DNA from: Microbacterium candidum
GTDB taxonomy: Bacteria; Actinomycetota; Actinomycetes; Actinomycetales; Microbacteriaceae
Reading direction: 5' to 3'
Assembly: GCF_030315975.1 (NCBI RefSeq)
Contig: NZ_JASXSZ010000001.1
Location: forward strand, 1,140,980 to 1,204,979
Length of the DNA stretch: 64,000 nucleotides
In this document: positions 7,488-16,207 of the stretch, piece after piece
How positions within the stretch are numbered: the stretch's first letter is position 1
Layout of the letters: each line of letters begins with the position of its first letter
Position numbers and translations under genes: made by a program
Notes under the pieces: model-generated
What the model saw: only the letters and a program-made list of their open reading frames with translations
Told to the model about the DNA's origin: nothing
Database searches by the model: none

Positions 7488-9530
7488 GTGGGCATTGTAT
7501 TCACCCGACGGACATTCATCATGGGAGCCGCATCCGTCGCGGCCCTCGGGGCCGTGGCGGCACAGCGGCCGCTGGCCGCGTACGCGACGACGACGACATC
7601 GGTGAGTTTCGACGACTACGACCTTCACCGGTACGGCCACCTGAACTGGCAGCTCCTGACCGCGCGCTCGGTCGACGCGTCGGGACACGTGAGTGGTTTC
7701 ACGTACGGCTCCGGCACTGGTCCGGGCCAGCGCCCGGACCAGCACGGTGTGACCTGGCCGGTGCCGTCGTACTACGACGCGACCCTCGGTAGTGGGGGCT
7801 ATGCGGCCGTGTCGGCCTGGCCGATGCAGGCGCTCGCGCTCTACGCCGTCGCGAAGTCTGGTTGGGAGACCAGCGGGTGGAACGTCTACCAGGACATGGC
7901 CGAAGGGGCGGCCTGCGTCGACGACGCCGCGCGTGCTGCGATCGCTCTGGCCACCGACTACCTACGCAACGGCACGACCGCGTCCCTCACCGCCGCCAAA
8001 GCGCTCCTGACCTTCACCTGCCACCTCACCACGATGGAAGGCAAGGTATACAACTTCGCTTGGCTGGACGCCCCCTCGATCTATACGTGGGATCCCGCGG
8101 TGCAAGGCCAGAACGCGCACTACATGTACCGCACGGAGTTCAATCGCCGAACCGCCTATCCGGCCGCGCCTGGAGGCGATCGCAGTCTGTGGATGCAGTC
8201 CGCGCCCGGTCCGTGCGACCCTGCCGACCCCGCAATCATCACCAGTGGTGGTGCCCCCATCCCGGCCCCGCCATTCGTCTCCCACCCGGCCTACTCGATC
8301 TACATGGACGACCTCATTGCGACCAACGGCAGTGACGTGGCGGCGGTCTACAACGGTCCGCTCTATTCCGATGCGACAAGTGGACCGACGTCGTACCTGA
8401 CGAACATCAAGAAGGACTGGACCACCAGCACCCACAACCTCGGTGCTAAGGACGCTCGCCAGCTCTGGGCGCTCGCGATGGGCCTGCAGATGATGCAGAA
8501 GGTCAAGGCGACCAGCCCGGGCGGAGTGTTCACCACCGACGACGCGTTCTTCGCCGCATTCCTGGAGAACCACCTCAATCGCGTCCTCACGAACTGCCTC
8601 CAATACGACATGGGAACTCTCGACACCCGGCTGGCGAGCTTCTTCCTTGCCGGGCTGAGTGAGTACTTCCGCATCCGGTGGATCGGGGCAGGCTACGGGA
8701 CATACTCGGCGTTGGCAACGACGACCACCGGCTATGACGGGCCGCCGACGCAGTCGGCCGTGTACGCGAAGATCGATCAGGCCATCAACCGCGTGATCGC
8801 CACCCAATTCGTCGGCTCTTCAGGCGATTGGCGGAACGGCATCTTCATCGATGATGCGACCAGCGGCAATTGGCAGGCGTGGGGCCAGGTCCAGATCTAT
8901 GCGTTGGCGCGCGCCTACCGGCTCAAGCGTGATCTGGGACAGACCGACGCGGCTCTGGGAAGCTTCCTCGACATCATCAGCTACTCTGCCGACAACTTCT
9001 ACGGCATGCAGGCGTACCACTATGCAGACGTCACAGGGAACAATCGGCGTACGCGGGAGCGGATCCCGAGCATCACCGGCTGGGCGGCGAAGTTCCAGAC
9101 GAACGACACGCAGATCGTCTACCACAACTCCTCGATAGTGGCCGGACTCATCGAACTCGCCAAAGCCTGGGAGCAGTCAGGGCGCACAACGGCGACCACG
9201 AGGCGGGATGCTTACCTTGAGCAGGCGCGAGCCGCCGCCTCGTGGTTCATTGGGAACAACTCGCTCATCGACAACAGCCCGAACATCACCTGGCCGATGT
9301 GGGCTGCAAAGACCGCCGATTCATCGTCCACGCCGGGCGGATCGGGGGCATTCCTGGACCAGATCACAGTGAACCCCATCCTCTCCGGCGGCACATGCAC
9401 GACATCGACGCCCGCACGCAAAGCGGACGCGGGCGGCGAGTCGACAGCGGAAGGGCTGTGGGCGATGGTGTTGATCAAGGACGCGATCGCGACGTACGGG
9501 TTGTCGCCGGTCTACTCGTTCGATCTGTGA
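7488..9530 (+). CDS. Tat-exported uncharacterised protein, possible carbohydrate-active enzyme
   Basis: A 680-residue protein whose N-terminus carries a twin-arginine signal (FTRRTFIMGAASVAALG, about residues 5-21), so it should be exported folded. The mature part is helical and aromatic-rich with WNVYQDMAEGAACVDDAARAA near residue 130, a pattern seen in helical-toroid carbohydrate enzymes, but I could not assign a family. The GTG start follows a strong GAGGAGGAG. It is divergent from the 709-residue cytoplasmic protein and shares its operator type, which suggests an extracellular-plus-intracellular pair acting on one glycan. Confidence 0.78.
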   Translation: MGIVFTRRTFIMGAASVAALGAVAAQRPLAAYATTTTSVSFDDYDLHRYGHLNWQLLTARSVDASGHVSGFTYGSGTGPGQRPDQHGVTWPVPSYYDATLGSGGYAAVSAWPMQALALYAVAKSGWETSGWNVYQDMAEGAACVDDAARAAIALATDYLRNGTTASLTAAKALLTFTCHLTTMEGKVYNFAWLDAPSIYTWDPAVQGQNAHYMYRTEFNRRTAYPAAPGGDRSLWMQSAPGPCDPADPAIITSGGAPIPAPPFVSHPAYSIYMDDLIATNGSDVAAVYNGPLYSDATSGPTSYLTNIKKDWTTSTHNLGAKDARQLWALAMGLQMMQKVKATSPGGVFTTDDAFFAAFLENHLNRVLTNCLQYDMGTLDTRLASFFLAGLSEYFRIRWIGAGYGTYSALATTTTGYDGPPTQSAVYAKIDQAINRVIATQFVGSSGDWRNGIFIDDATSGNWQAWGQVQIYALARAYRLKRDLGQTDAALGSFLDIISYSADNFYGMQAYHYADVTGNNRRTRERIPSITGWAAKFQTNDTQIVYHNSSIVAGLIELAKAWEQSGRTTATTRRDAYLEQARAAASWFIGNNSLIDNSPNITWPMWAAKTADSSSTPGGSGAFLDQITVNPILSGGTCTTSTPARKADAGGESTAEGLWAMVLIKDAIATYGLSPVYSFDL

Positions 9531-9873
9531 CGCGAGGTCCAAGAGCGGGTCTGCTCCGCCCGACTGTTGACATGTTGACCTAGAGATTCGGTGTGCGGCC
9601 TCGCCGATTCCAGGGGCGAGGTCGCTACCGGGATGCGAGGACGACTGAGACGAATGGGACTCGCAGTGATTGGCGCGCGTTGTGTTCAGCTCGGTCGGCA
9701 GCTCGCGCAGTAGGCCGCGCAGAGTCCGAAGCTTTACAGATCCATCGCACGCGATGATGCGGTCGAAGGCCGTGATGCCGACATCGTCGTGGACATGAAT
9801 CCTGCTGACGGTAACGTGCTCATGCAGGCAAGGGGTTGATGAGCCGTGCGGCCAAGGAGGGGTATTCGACCCG

Positions 9874-10018
9874 CGTAAGAATCGCGTAAACCTGAGCGAC
9901 CCCGAGTGTTGCTGAACGTCGCCGAAGAACGCGGGGATCCGCGCTGAATCAACGCGTACGCGCCCGACCGAGTCCGGGCTTAACCCCCACGGCGGGGTTC
10001 AAATCTCTCCGTCTCCGC
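9874..10018 (+). repeat. Left copy of 145-nt imperfect direct repeat with tRNA-end core (putative att site)
   Basis: It aligns without gaps to 36747-36891. The first 52 bases differ at about seven positions, the centre is diverged except for a GAATCAACG block, and the last 28 bases (9991-10018, GGCGGGGTTCAAATC...) differ at one position. The core matches the TPsiC and acceptor arms of an actinobacterial tRNA, most like tRNA-Ser ending GTCTCCGCCA, but this copy lacks the CCA and has no 5-prime half. Tyrosine-integrase islands characteristically duplicate such a segment. Confidence 0.7.
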
Positions 10019-10178
10019 GATTCAGCGTCGTTCGGCGACGTTCACGCACGTTGAGAGACGGTCGCCCAGATTCCACGCGTGGTCTGGGGTATTCCCAATC
10101 GCGAATACGTTGGCGATGTGGTCAGGGCAGTTGAGTGTCTGCCCGCAGATTGCTCAGGTGCGTAAGGCTTGCGTAAAG

Positions 10179-10207
10179 AAGACCGAGGGATAACATCCCT
10201 CGGTCTT
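10179..10207. terminator. Strong intrinsic hairpin
   Basis: A 13-bp perfect inverted repeat, AAGACCGAGGGAT / ATCCCTCGGTCTT, with a 3-base AAC loop. The arms begin and end with AA/TT, so it could terminate transcription from either side. Confidence 0.7.
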
Positions 10208-10426
10208 GTAGTGCAGTGCGGCTTGCGAATGAGAGACCAGTGTGAGCCGGTCAAAATCGACGGCACCTTCGGAGTTGCGGCTGAGCATGCCTGCCGAGCT
10301 CGCGAGGTGTGGCCAGCTGCCGATCTGCGCACGCTCGAGTAGCTGTGCACCGGACCGCCTCATCGTTCTTCCTCAGAGTTGCTCCGCAAAGTCCTCTTGC
10401 AACGCGTTGTTGCGACCTCACCCTTG

Positions 10427-10467
10427 AACGTGAGCCTGCGTTGCCAATGGCGACGCAGGCTCACGTT
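10427..10467. terminator. Long hairpin terminator after the beta-helix gene
   Basis: A 15-bp perfect inverted repeat (AACGTGAGCCTGCGT and its complement) around an 11-base loop that can itself pair GCC/GGC. It ends 7 bases past the stop of the minus-strand gene at 10474 and is its probable terminator. Confidence 0.75.
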
Positions 10468-10473
10468 GGCGCG

Positions 10474-11868
10474 TCACGCGCCGAGATTGAGATCCACGAC
10501 CTTTGAGGATCCGCCCTGGTCGACTAGGCCCGCGGTGCCGTTCGACGTCAGGTTGTTCGAGGTGACGATGTAGTCGTTCACATCCGGCGCGATCTTCAGC
10601 CCGACGCCGGTGGGTTTGGCGCTGGGGTAGGCGCCGTTCGTGCGCATCGAGTTCCCGCTGATGACTGTGCCCGTCGCGCCGCCTGACAACAGGACGCCGT
10701 AGCCGCCGGACGTCCCCTGCCCGTTCAGGCTGATGTCACTGCCGGTGATCGTCCACGATCCTGACTCGGCGAAGATGCCGGATCCGTAGCCGTTGAACAT
10801 CTTGCAGCCCGCGACGGTGATGTTCGACGGGTGCAGGATGGCGCCGGGGTGCACCCGGAGGAGGCATCCGTCCGGATGGCCGGCCTTACCGTCGAACCCG
10901 GAGTTGCTGAACCACGTGTTCTGGAACGCAAGGAGATAGACGCCGTTCTGCTTCACCTCGACGTTGTGCCGGTATGAGCCGTCGAGCACGGCGTCGTTGA
11001 AGAAGATCTCGCGGTTGGCGCTGCCGGCGAGCGCGTCGTCGATCAGAACGTTCGTCCCGTTGAGGTAGCACAGGAACTCGTCGAAGTAGACGCCGCCGAC
11101 GCCTCCGCCGACGTGCACGCCGATGGGGGTGAATGAGCAGAGCGTGCCGCCGGTGATCCAGATGTCGGCGCCGACTTGGTTCCCCCAGCAGATGATGCCC
11201 TTGTTCTGCGACTGGATCTTGCAGTTTTCGACGACCACGATCGTGAAGTCGTGGAAGCTGAACGAGTCCCACAGGTTGTTCGGGTCCGAGTAGACGCGCG
11301 AGACGGCGTGGACGTTGCAGATGCGCATGTCCTGCACGCCGTCCATCGCCAGCGCCGCACCCGCCGTCTTCTTGATGGTCGAGATTATCGCGAAGTCTGT
11401 GAACAGGCCGTTGGCGACGAGCGGGGCGGATGCCGACGGCCGGGCGACGCGCACGATGTCTCCAACGGCGAACGCCCCCGCAATGATGCTCGACGCGCCC
11501 TCGCCCTCCACGGTCATCTTCGCGCCGGTGACGATCAGCGTCGCCGTCGTCTTATAGGTCCCGGACGGCAGGTACACTGTCCCGCCGCCGGCAGCCTGCG
11601 CGGCGTTGATCGCGCTCTGGATCGCCGTGGTGTCGTCGGCCGTGCCGTTGCCCTTGGCGCCGAAGTCCTGGACGTTGTACACCGCATGCGTTCCCTTTGG
11701 GTCGGTGGATTTGGCCGCCGGCTGTGCCGCGACAGCAGGGGCGGCGGTCCCCACGACCGGCAGCAGAGCCGCGGCGGCGGCGACGCCACTGACGGCCGCA
11801 CGGCCGAGGAACGCCCGGCGCCCCGTGGCGCCGGGCGTGGGCTGATCTGCGACGTGGTCTCGATTCAT
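10474..11868 (-). CDS. Tat-exported right-handed beta-helix protein (pectate lyase-like)
   Basis: A 464-residue protein with an N-terminal twin-arginine signal (GRRAFLGRAAVSG, about residues 16-28) and alanine-rich hydrophobic stretch. From residue 66 it has the pectate-lyase_3/GH28-like signature VQDFGAKGNGTADDT followed by AAGGGTVYLPSGTY. The rest is short G/N-rich turns typical of a parallel beta-helix. It probably binds or cleaves an extracellular polysaccharide; no catalytic residues can be named with confidence. The start has AAGGAGGAG behind it. Two GntR-type sites (11901-11914 and 12053-12069) lie upstream, so it probably belongs to the island's GntR regulon. Confidence 0.82.
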   Translation of the reverse strand: MNRDHVADQPTPGATGRRAFLGRAAVSGVAAAAALLPVVGTAAPAVAAQPAAKSTDPKGTHAVYNVQDFGAKGNGTADDTTAIQSAINAAQAAGGGTVYLPSGTYKTTATLIVTGAKMTVEGEGASSIIAGAFAVGDIVRVARPSASAPLVANGLFTDFAIISTIKKTAGAALAMDGVQDMRICNVHAVSRVYSDPNNLWDSFSFHDFTIVVVENCKIQSQNKGIICWGNQVGADIWITGGTLCSFTPIGVHVGGGVGGVYFDEFLCYLNGTNVLIDDALAGSANREIFFNDAVLDGSYRHNVEVKQNGVYLLAFQNTWFSNSGFDGKAGHPDGCLLRVHPGAILHPSNITVAGCKMFNGYGSGIFAESGSWTITGSDISLNGQGTSGGYGVLLSGGATGTVISGNSMRTNGAYPSAKPTGVGLKIAPDVNDYIVTSNNLTSNGTAGLVDQGGSSKVVDLNLGA

Positions 11869-11900
11869 GGCTTCTCCTCCTTGAGCTAGCTGTACGAAAT

Positions 11901-11914
11901 GTATCAGATAGGTT
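11901..11914 (-). promoter_or_regulatory. GntR-type operator (AACCTATCTGATAC)
   Basis: Read on the minus strand this is AACCTATCTGATAC followed by ATTTCG, nearly identical to the site before the enolase-superfamily gene (17439-17452). It lies 33 bases upstream of the start of the beta-helix protein. Confidence 0.6.
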
Positions 11915-12051
11915 GATCATGTGGTAGGGCAAATCAGCGCTTCACGGATCGTGCAGAACCGGGAACATCTGCGGAATATAAGGGCTGCACGGAGAGAGAT
12001 AGTCGCCGTGCGATCGGTGAGCAAGGTAGACCGAGGTGGTCCTTTGGCGGT

Positions 12052-12990
12052 CTATCTATCAGATAGATACCCGCGCAGGAAGTCGAGGCGGGCCGCAACG
12101 GCCCGTTGTGCGGTGCGGGTCTCGGTCAGCCCGTCGAAGCCGTGGAATGCCCCCGCCCACAGATGCGCCTCTACTGGCACGCCCGCGCGGCTGAGGCGTG
12201 CCGCGAAGTCGAGCTCCTCGTCGCGGAACACGTCGACCTGCCCGATCTCGATGAAGGTCGGCGGGAATCCGCGGAGGTCGCCGACCCGCGCGGGAGAGGC
12301 CTCGTCCGGGACGCCGTCGACGCCGGCGAGGTACATCGACCAGCTGAGCAGGTTCGAGGGCCGGTCCCAGAAGTGGGCGTGCTCGATCTCGTACGTCGAC
12401 GGCTGGGCGTTGCGGTCGTCGAGCTGCGGCTGCACGAGCGCCAGGGCCGACGGCAGCGTCTCGCGCCGCGCAAGCAGACGCACCATGAGCCCCGCCGACA
12501 GCAGACCCCCGGCACTGCCGCCCATGACGACCAGTCGGTCCGGATCGACCTCCGCCCACAGGCCGCCGCCCGCCAGCCACCGCCAGACGGTGTGTACATC
12601 GTCGAGACCGGCCGGGTAAGGGTGCTCGGGGGCCAGGCGGTAGTCGGGGACGACCATCGCGCAGTCGAGGTCGAGCGCGATGCGCGTGTTGACGGTCAGC
12701 ACCGAGCGGTGGCTGCCGGCGACGAGGCCGCCGCCGTGGACGTTGAGGATCGCTCCGCGCGCTCTCCGGTCCCCGGCGGGCAGGATGACGATCACGGGAA
12801 CCCCGTCGACCGTGCGCTCGTCGATGCGGGCGCCGGTCGCCGCCCGCACGTCGTCCACCGACTCCTCGTACTCGGCCATCGCGGCGCGCAGGCGCTCGAC
12901 GCCCTCCACGCCGTCGAGGAAGGGGCGGTCGGGCTCGCCCTCGGGGAGGAAGGCGGCCAGCTCGACGTCGAAAGGAGGATGCGTGTTCAC
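12052..12990 (-). CDS. Alpha/beta hydrolase (hormone-sensitive-lipase type esterase)
   Basis: A 312-residue esterase-like protein. The oxyanion-hole motif NVHGGG and the nucleophile elbow MGGSAGG (a G-x-S-A-G Ser) are present, and GAFHGF near the C-terminus supplies the catalytic His. There is no signal peptide, so it should be cytoplasmic and could deacetylate imported oligosaccharides. I chose the GTG at 12990 because it lies in the GTGA overlap with the upstream permease gene; longer in-frame extensions only shadow that permease. It is the last gene of the importer operon (16157 to 12052). Its final codons contain a GntR-type palindrome. Confidence 0.88.
   Translation of the reverse strand: MNTHPPFDVELAAFLPEGEPDRPFLDGVEGVERLRAAMAEYEESVDDVRAATGARIDERTVDGVPVIVILPAGDRRARGAILNVHGGGLVAGSHRSVLTVNTRIALDLDCAMVVPDYRLAPEHPYPAGLDDVHTVWRWLAGGGLWAEVDPDRLVVMGGSAGGLLSAGLMVRLLARRETLPSALALVQPQLDDRNAQPSTYEIEHAHFWDRPSNLLSWSMYLAGVDGVPDEASPARVGDLRGFPPTFIEIGQVDVFRDEELDFAARLSRAGVPVEAHLWAGAFHGFDGLTETRTAQRAVAARLDFLRGYLSDR
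12053..12069. promoter_or_regulatory. Palindrome TATCTATCAGATAGATA, GntR-type site
   Basis: A perfect 17-base palindrome around a central A, containing the CTATCAGATAG core of the island's other GntR-type sites. It overlaps the last codons of the hydrolase and lies 185 bases upstream of the beta-helix gene, so it may act as an auxiliary operator for that promoter. Confidence 0.5.
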
Positions 12991-13889
12991 TTGAGCGCCC
13001 CCGCGACCATTCCCTGGGTGATCTGGCGGTTGAAGAGGATGAAGAGGAGGAACGGCAGCGCGGCCGACATCAGCAGGCCTGCTGCGATGATCGCGTCCTG
13101 GACGAGCGTCGGGTTCTGCACGCTCTGCCGCAGCAGCGTGATCGCGACCGGCAGCGTGCGCTGCTCCGGCGACGACATGATCAGGAGGGCGAACAGCAGC
13201 TCGTTCCACAATCCGAGGAACGTGAAGGTGCCGAGCGTGATGAACGCGGGGCGGGCGAGGGGGACGGCGATGCTGCGGAAGACCCGCCACGGCGTGGCGC
13301 CGTCGATGCGGGCCGACTCGACCAGCTCCTTCGGCACGGCCATGAAGAAGGTCGCCATCATGTAGACACCGGCGGGGAGGCTGAGACCCACGTAGAGCAG
13401 GACGAGACCGGGATACGTGTTCACGAGGCCGAGATCGAGCACCACCTTGAAGATCGGCGGGATCAGCACCGTCACCGGCAGCACCATGATGATCATGATC
13501 AGGCGCAGCAGCGTCGCGCGGAACAGAAAGCGCAGGAACGCGAACGCGAACCCGGCCATGCAGCCGAGGATCACGGTGAGGATCGTCCCCGCGCCCACGA
13601 CGATCACGCTGTTCACGAACGAGACGCCCAGGTCGCCCGACAGCGCCGTGACGAAGTTCTCGAAGGTCGCGGGGATGGGCAGGCCGAGCTTGTTGTCGAC
13701 GTAGTCGCGCGGGGTCTTCAGCGAAGTGAAGGCCATGAAGACGAACGGGTAGATCGTCGAGGCGGCGATCGCCGCGCACACGACGACGACCGTGAACCGG
13801 GCGGGGGAGAGCCGGCGGCGCCGGCGTCGCGGCCGGTAGCTGGGCGCGTCGTCCTCGACGTGCACTTCGGGAGAGAGCAGAGCGGTCAC
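12987..13889 (-). CDS. Sugar ABC transporter permease (MalG-type)
   Basis: A 300-residue inner-membrane permease. A basic N-terminus (RPRRRRRR) is followed by six predicted membrane segments, and the EAA-loop region ESARIDGATPWRVFRSIAVPLARP, which contacts the ATPase, is clear around residues 195-218. Family length is normal. The GTG start at 13889 lies in the GTGA overlap with the preceding permease gene. Together with the MalF-type permease and the lipoprotein it forms a CUT1-family importer; no ATPase is encoded nearby, so it must borrow a shared MsiK-like ATPase as many actinobacterial CUT1 systems do. Confidence 0.92.
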   Translation of the reverse strand: MTALLSPEVHVEDDAPSYRPRRRRRRLSPARFTVVVVCAAIAASTIYPFVFMAFTSLKTPRDYVDNKLGLPIPATFENFVTALSGDLGVSFVNSVIVVGAGTILTVILGCMAGFAFAFLRFLFRATLLRLIMIIMVLPVTVLIPPIFKVVLDLGLVNTYPGLVLLYVGLSLPAGVYMMATFFMAVPKELVESARIDGATPWRVFRSIAVPLARPAFITLGTFTFLGLWNELLFALLIMSSPEQRTLPVAITLLRQSVQNPTLVQDAIIAAGLLMSAALPFLLFILFNRQITQGMVAGALK

Positions 13890-14803
13890 AGCGGTGTTCC
13901 TGAGTCGTCGAACATGAGCTCTCCCCGGCGGCGCGAGACCCGCAGGAAGACCACGAGGAGGATGCCGATCAGCAGGAACAGCGTGATGCCGATGGCGGTG
14001 GCGTAGCCGGGCGCGCCGTAGCGGAACGCCTGGTTGTAGATGAAGAGGTCGACGGTGGTCGACGAGTAGCCGGGTCCGCCCTGGGAGAACGCGTAGCCGA
14101 GCACGATGGCGGACGAGAAGGCCATGATGACCACCATCACCGTCCAGTACTCGAGCACGCCGCGCACTGACGGGACGGTCACGTACCAGAACCGCTGGCC
14201 CCAGTTGGCGCCGTCGATCCGCGCCGCCTCGTAGAGGCTCTCGTCGATCGACGAGAGGCCGGCGCTGAAGAGCAGCACGCCGAGCCCGAACGTCGACCAG
14301 ATCAGCATGCCCGCCACGATCCACATGACGAGCGTCGTGTCGACGGTCCAGTTGTTCGTGAGGGCGCCGAGCCCGATGGAGCGCAGCGCGATGTTCAGCG
14401 GGCCGTCGGGACCGAGGATGATCACGAACAGCACGCCGATGACCGCGGGGGACACGAGTACCGGCAGCACGTAGGAGATCTTGAAGAACGACGCTCCGAA
14501 GATGCGGTCCTGGATGACGGCGGCCAGCAGCAGCGGCAGCAGGATCCAGACCGGGGCGAGGAGAAGGATCTTGCCGGTGTTGCCGAGGGCGGTGAGCAGG
14601 ATCGGGTCGCTCAGCATCCTGGTGAAGTTGTCCAGGCCGTTGAACACCGGCGGGCGGATGCCGTCCCACTGCGTGAAGGCGATGAACGCCCCCTGGATCA
14701 CCGGCCAGATGCGGAGCAGGACGATGATGAGCAACGCCGGTCCGAGGAACAGCAGCAGCGTTCCGATCGACGAGTACTTCCTGATTCGGCGCGTGCCCAT
14801 CAT
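13886..14803 (-). CDS. Sugar ABC transporter permease (MalF/UgpA-type)
   Basis: A 305-residue inner-membrane permease with six hydrophobic segments. The first is LLLFLGPALLIIVLLRI at about residues 16-32, and the EAA loop (YEAARIDGANWGQRFWYVTVP) lies near residues 190-210. It is the heterodimer partner of the MalG-type permease encoded immediately downstream with a 4-base overlap. It starts 16 bases after the binding-protein gene. The sugar is unknown, but the surrounding dehydratase and alpha-galactosidase suggest an oligosaccharide or deoxy-sugar. Confidence 0.92.
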   Translation of the reverse strand: MMGTRRIRKYSSIGTLLLFLGPALLIIVLLRIWPVIQGAFIAFTQWDGIRPPVFNGLDNFTRMLSDPILLTALGNTGKILLLAPVWILLPLLLAAVIQDRIFGASFFKISYVLPVLVSPAVIGVLFVIILGPDGPLNIALRSIGLGALTNNWTVDTTLVMWIVAGMLIWSTFGLGVLLFSAGLSSIDESLYEAARIDGANWGQRFWYVTVPSVRGVLEYWTVMVVIMAFSSAIVLGYAFSQGGPGYSSTTVDLFIYNQAFRYGAPGYATAIGITLFLLIGILLVVFLRVSRRRGELMFDDSGTPL

Positions 14804-14819
14804 CGTCCTGTCTTCCGTC

Positions 14820-16157
14820 TTACTGCGGGCCCATGAGCACCGGGTACTGCTGCTTGCGCGAGTCCTCGGTGGCCTGCAGGGCGTCCTTCAGGCTCGTCTG
14901 CCCGAGCATGACGAGCTCGAGCTGGGTCTGATAGATGTCGTTCGTCTTCGCGTCCTGCATGTTGTGGACGGGGAGGAACGTCTTGGCGCCATTCTTCAGC
15001 ATGTCCACGAGCGGGGTCGCGCCCTGGTGGGTCTTCAGGAACTCGTCGAACGTGACGCCGCTGTTGTTCGGGAAGTAGCTCGCCTTGTCGAGCCGCTCCT
15101 GCTGGTACTTCGCGCTCTCCTGGAAGAGGGCGAGCTCGGCGGCCAGCTTCTTGTGCTGCGAGAAGCTCGTGACCGCCCACACGTTCATGGCTCCCGCGGG
15201 CAGGAAGTCCGGCGTGCGCGTGTTGGCGATCGACGGGATGAACTTCACGTCCGGGCCGATCTTCGGGTCCTGCATGTACGCGAACTGGCTGTAGATCGTG
15301 AACTGCATCGCCGCCTTGCCGTCCTGGAAGGCCTGGAAGCCGTCCGGGTACCACGGCGTGGCGGGCATGTTCTTGTCGAAGCACTTCCCGTCGACGAGCT
15401 TCATGACCCCGGCCGACGCGTCGGCGAACGGCGCCTGGTTGAAGGGCGCGGTGTAGGTGGCCTGCTTCTGCGCCTGCGCCGCGGTCGCGGTGCCGGCGTA
15501 GAGGGTGGAGGTCGTCCAGCCGCTGAGGTAGCCCTCCTTGTTCCCGCCGCCGATGGGGGTGATGCCCGCGGCATTGAGCGCGGTGCACGCCTTCAGCAGG
15601 TCGTCGACCGACTTCGGCGGGTTGTTCGGGTCGAGTCCGGCCTGCTCGAACAGCTTCGTGTTGTACGAGAGGCCGAGGCCCTGGAGCCCGAGGGGCACGC
15701 CGTACGTCTTGTCGTCGAACGTCACGCCCTCCCAACCGCTGAGGCTCGCGCGCTGTTCCTTCGAGATGTACTTGTCGATCGGCACGAGGGACGGCTTCAG
15801 GGTCAGCACGTCGCCCCAGGCCCAGATCATGATGAGGTCCGGGCCGCTCTTGGACTGCGCCGCGGCCTGCATCAGCTGGTGGATGGCCGCGGGGTCGGCC
15901 GGCTGCGCGATGCGGTCGACCTTCGCACCCGGGTGGTCCTTCTCGAACTGGGCGTCGACCTGATCCATGACGGCCTTCCAGTTCTTGTCTCCGCCCACGA
16001 GCAGATCCCAGACCTTGATGGTGCCGGTCATCGACCCGTCGTCGGACGTCGGGCTGCCGGATGCTCCTCCGGAGCACGCTGCGAGCCCGAACACGGCGGA
16101 GGCCACGGCGGCGATCGCCAGTGACCGCCTCATCTTTCGTTGCATTTCCACTCTCAT
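14820..16157 (-). CDS. Sugar ABC transporter substrate-binding lipoprotein
   Basis: A 445-residue extracellular solute-binding protein of the CUT1 (family 1) type. A basic start and hydrophobic core are followed by a lipobox (GLAAC) that would lipidate the cysteine about 30 residues in. The mature protein shows the usual KVWDLLVGGD opening and a PKIGPDVKFIPS segment. ATGs at 16157, 16145 and 16133 are all possible starts, with only weak ribosome-binding sites; 16157 is the longest reasonable choice. It is encoded upstream of its two permeases and downstream of the enolase-superfamily gene in one operon. Confidence 0.88.
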   Translation of the reverse strand: MRVEMQRKMRRSLAIAAVASAVFGLAACSGGASGSPTSDDGSMTGTIKVWDLLVGGDKNWKAVMDQVDAQFEKDHPGAKVDRIAQPADPAAIHQLMQAAAQSKSGPDLIMIWAWGDVLTLKPSLVPIDKYISKEQRASLSGWEGVTFDDKTYGVPLGLQGLGLSYNTKLFEQAGLDPNNPPKSVDDLLKACTALNAAGITPIGGGNKEGYLSGWTTSTLYAGTATAAQAQKQATYTAPFNQAPFADASAGVMKLVDGKCFDKNMPATPWYPDGFQAFQDGKAAMQFTIYSQFAYMQDPKIGPDVKFIPSIANTRTPDFLPAGAMNVWAVTSFSQHKKLAAELALFQESAKYQQERLDKASYFPNNSGVTFDEFLKTHQGATPLVDMLKNGAKTFLPVHNMQDAKTNDIYQTQLELVMLGQTSLKDALQATEDSRKQQYPVLMGPQ

Positions 16158-16207
16158 TTCTCTTGGTGCGCAGGGGTTGCGCGGGTGTCTCGACTCGATG
16201 AAGAAGC

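Larger units (their letters stand above)
9531..10473. other. 943-base gene-free stretch with island attachment-like repeat and terminators
   Basis: No convincing gene is present. The stretch holds a weak hairpin at 9599-9621 (CCTCGCC / GGCGAGG) after the exported-protein gene, the left 145-nt direct repeat (9874-10018) ending in a tRNA 3-prime end, and two strong hairpins at 10179-10207 and 10427-10467. Short frames in it have poor codon structure and overlap the repeat. Confidence 0.7.

Noticed and set aside
9599..9621. Terminator after the Tat-exported protein
   Set aside because: The 7-bp hairpin with a 9-base loop is weak and lies about 70 bases from the stop, so it is only mentioned, not called.
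9874..9916. Shared integrase C-terminus before each att-like repeat
   Set aside because: Both copies can be read as ...NRVNL...stop in the plus frame, but each frame closes with a stop about 50-80 bases upstream and shows no tyrosine-recombinase motif.
9991..10018. Complete tRNA or tmRNA gene
   Set aside because: Only the TPsiC/acceptor part is present; no 5-prime acceptor strand, D-arm or anticodon arm precedes it at the right distance, and there is no tmRNA 5-prime end or tag frame.
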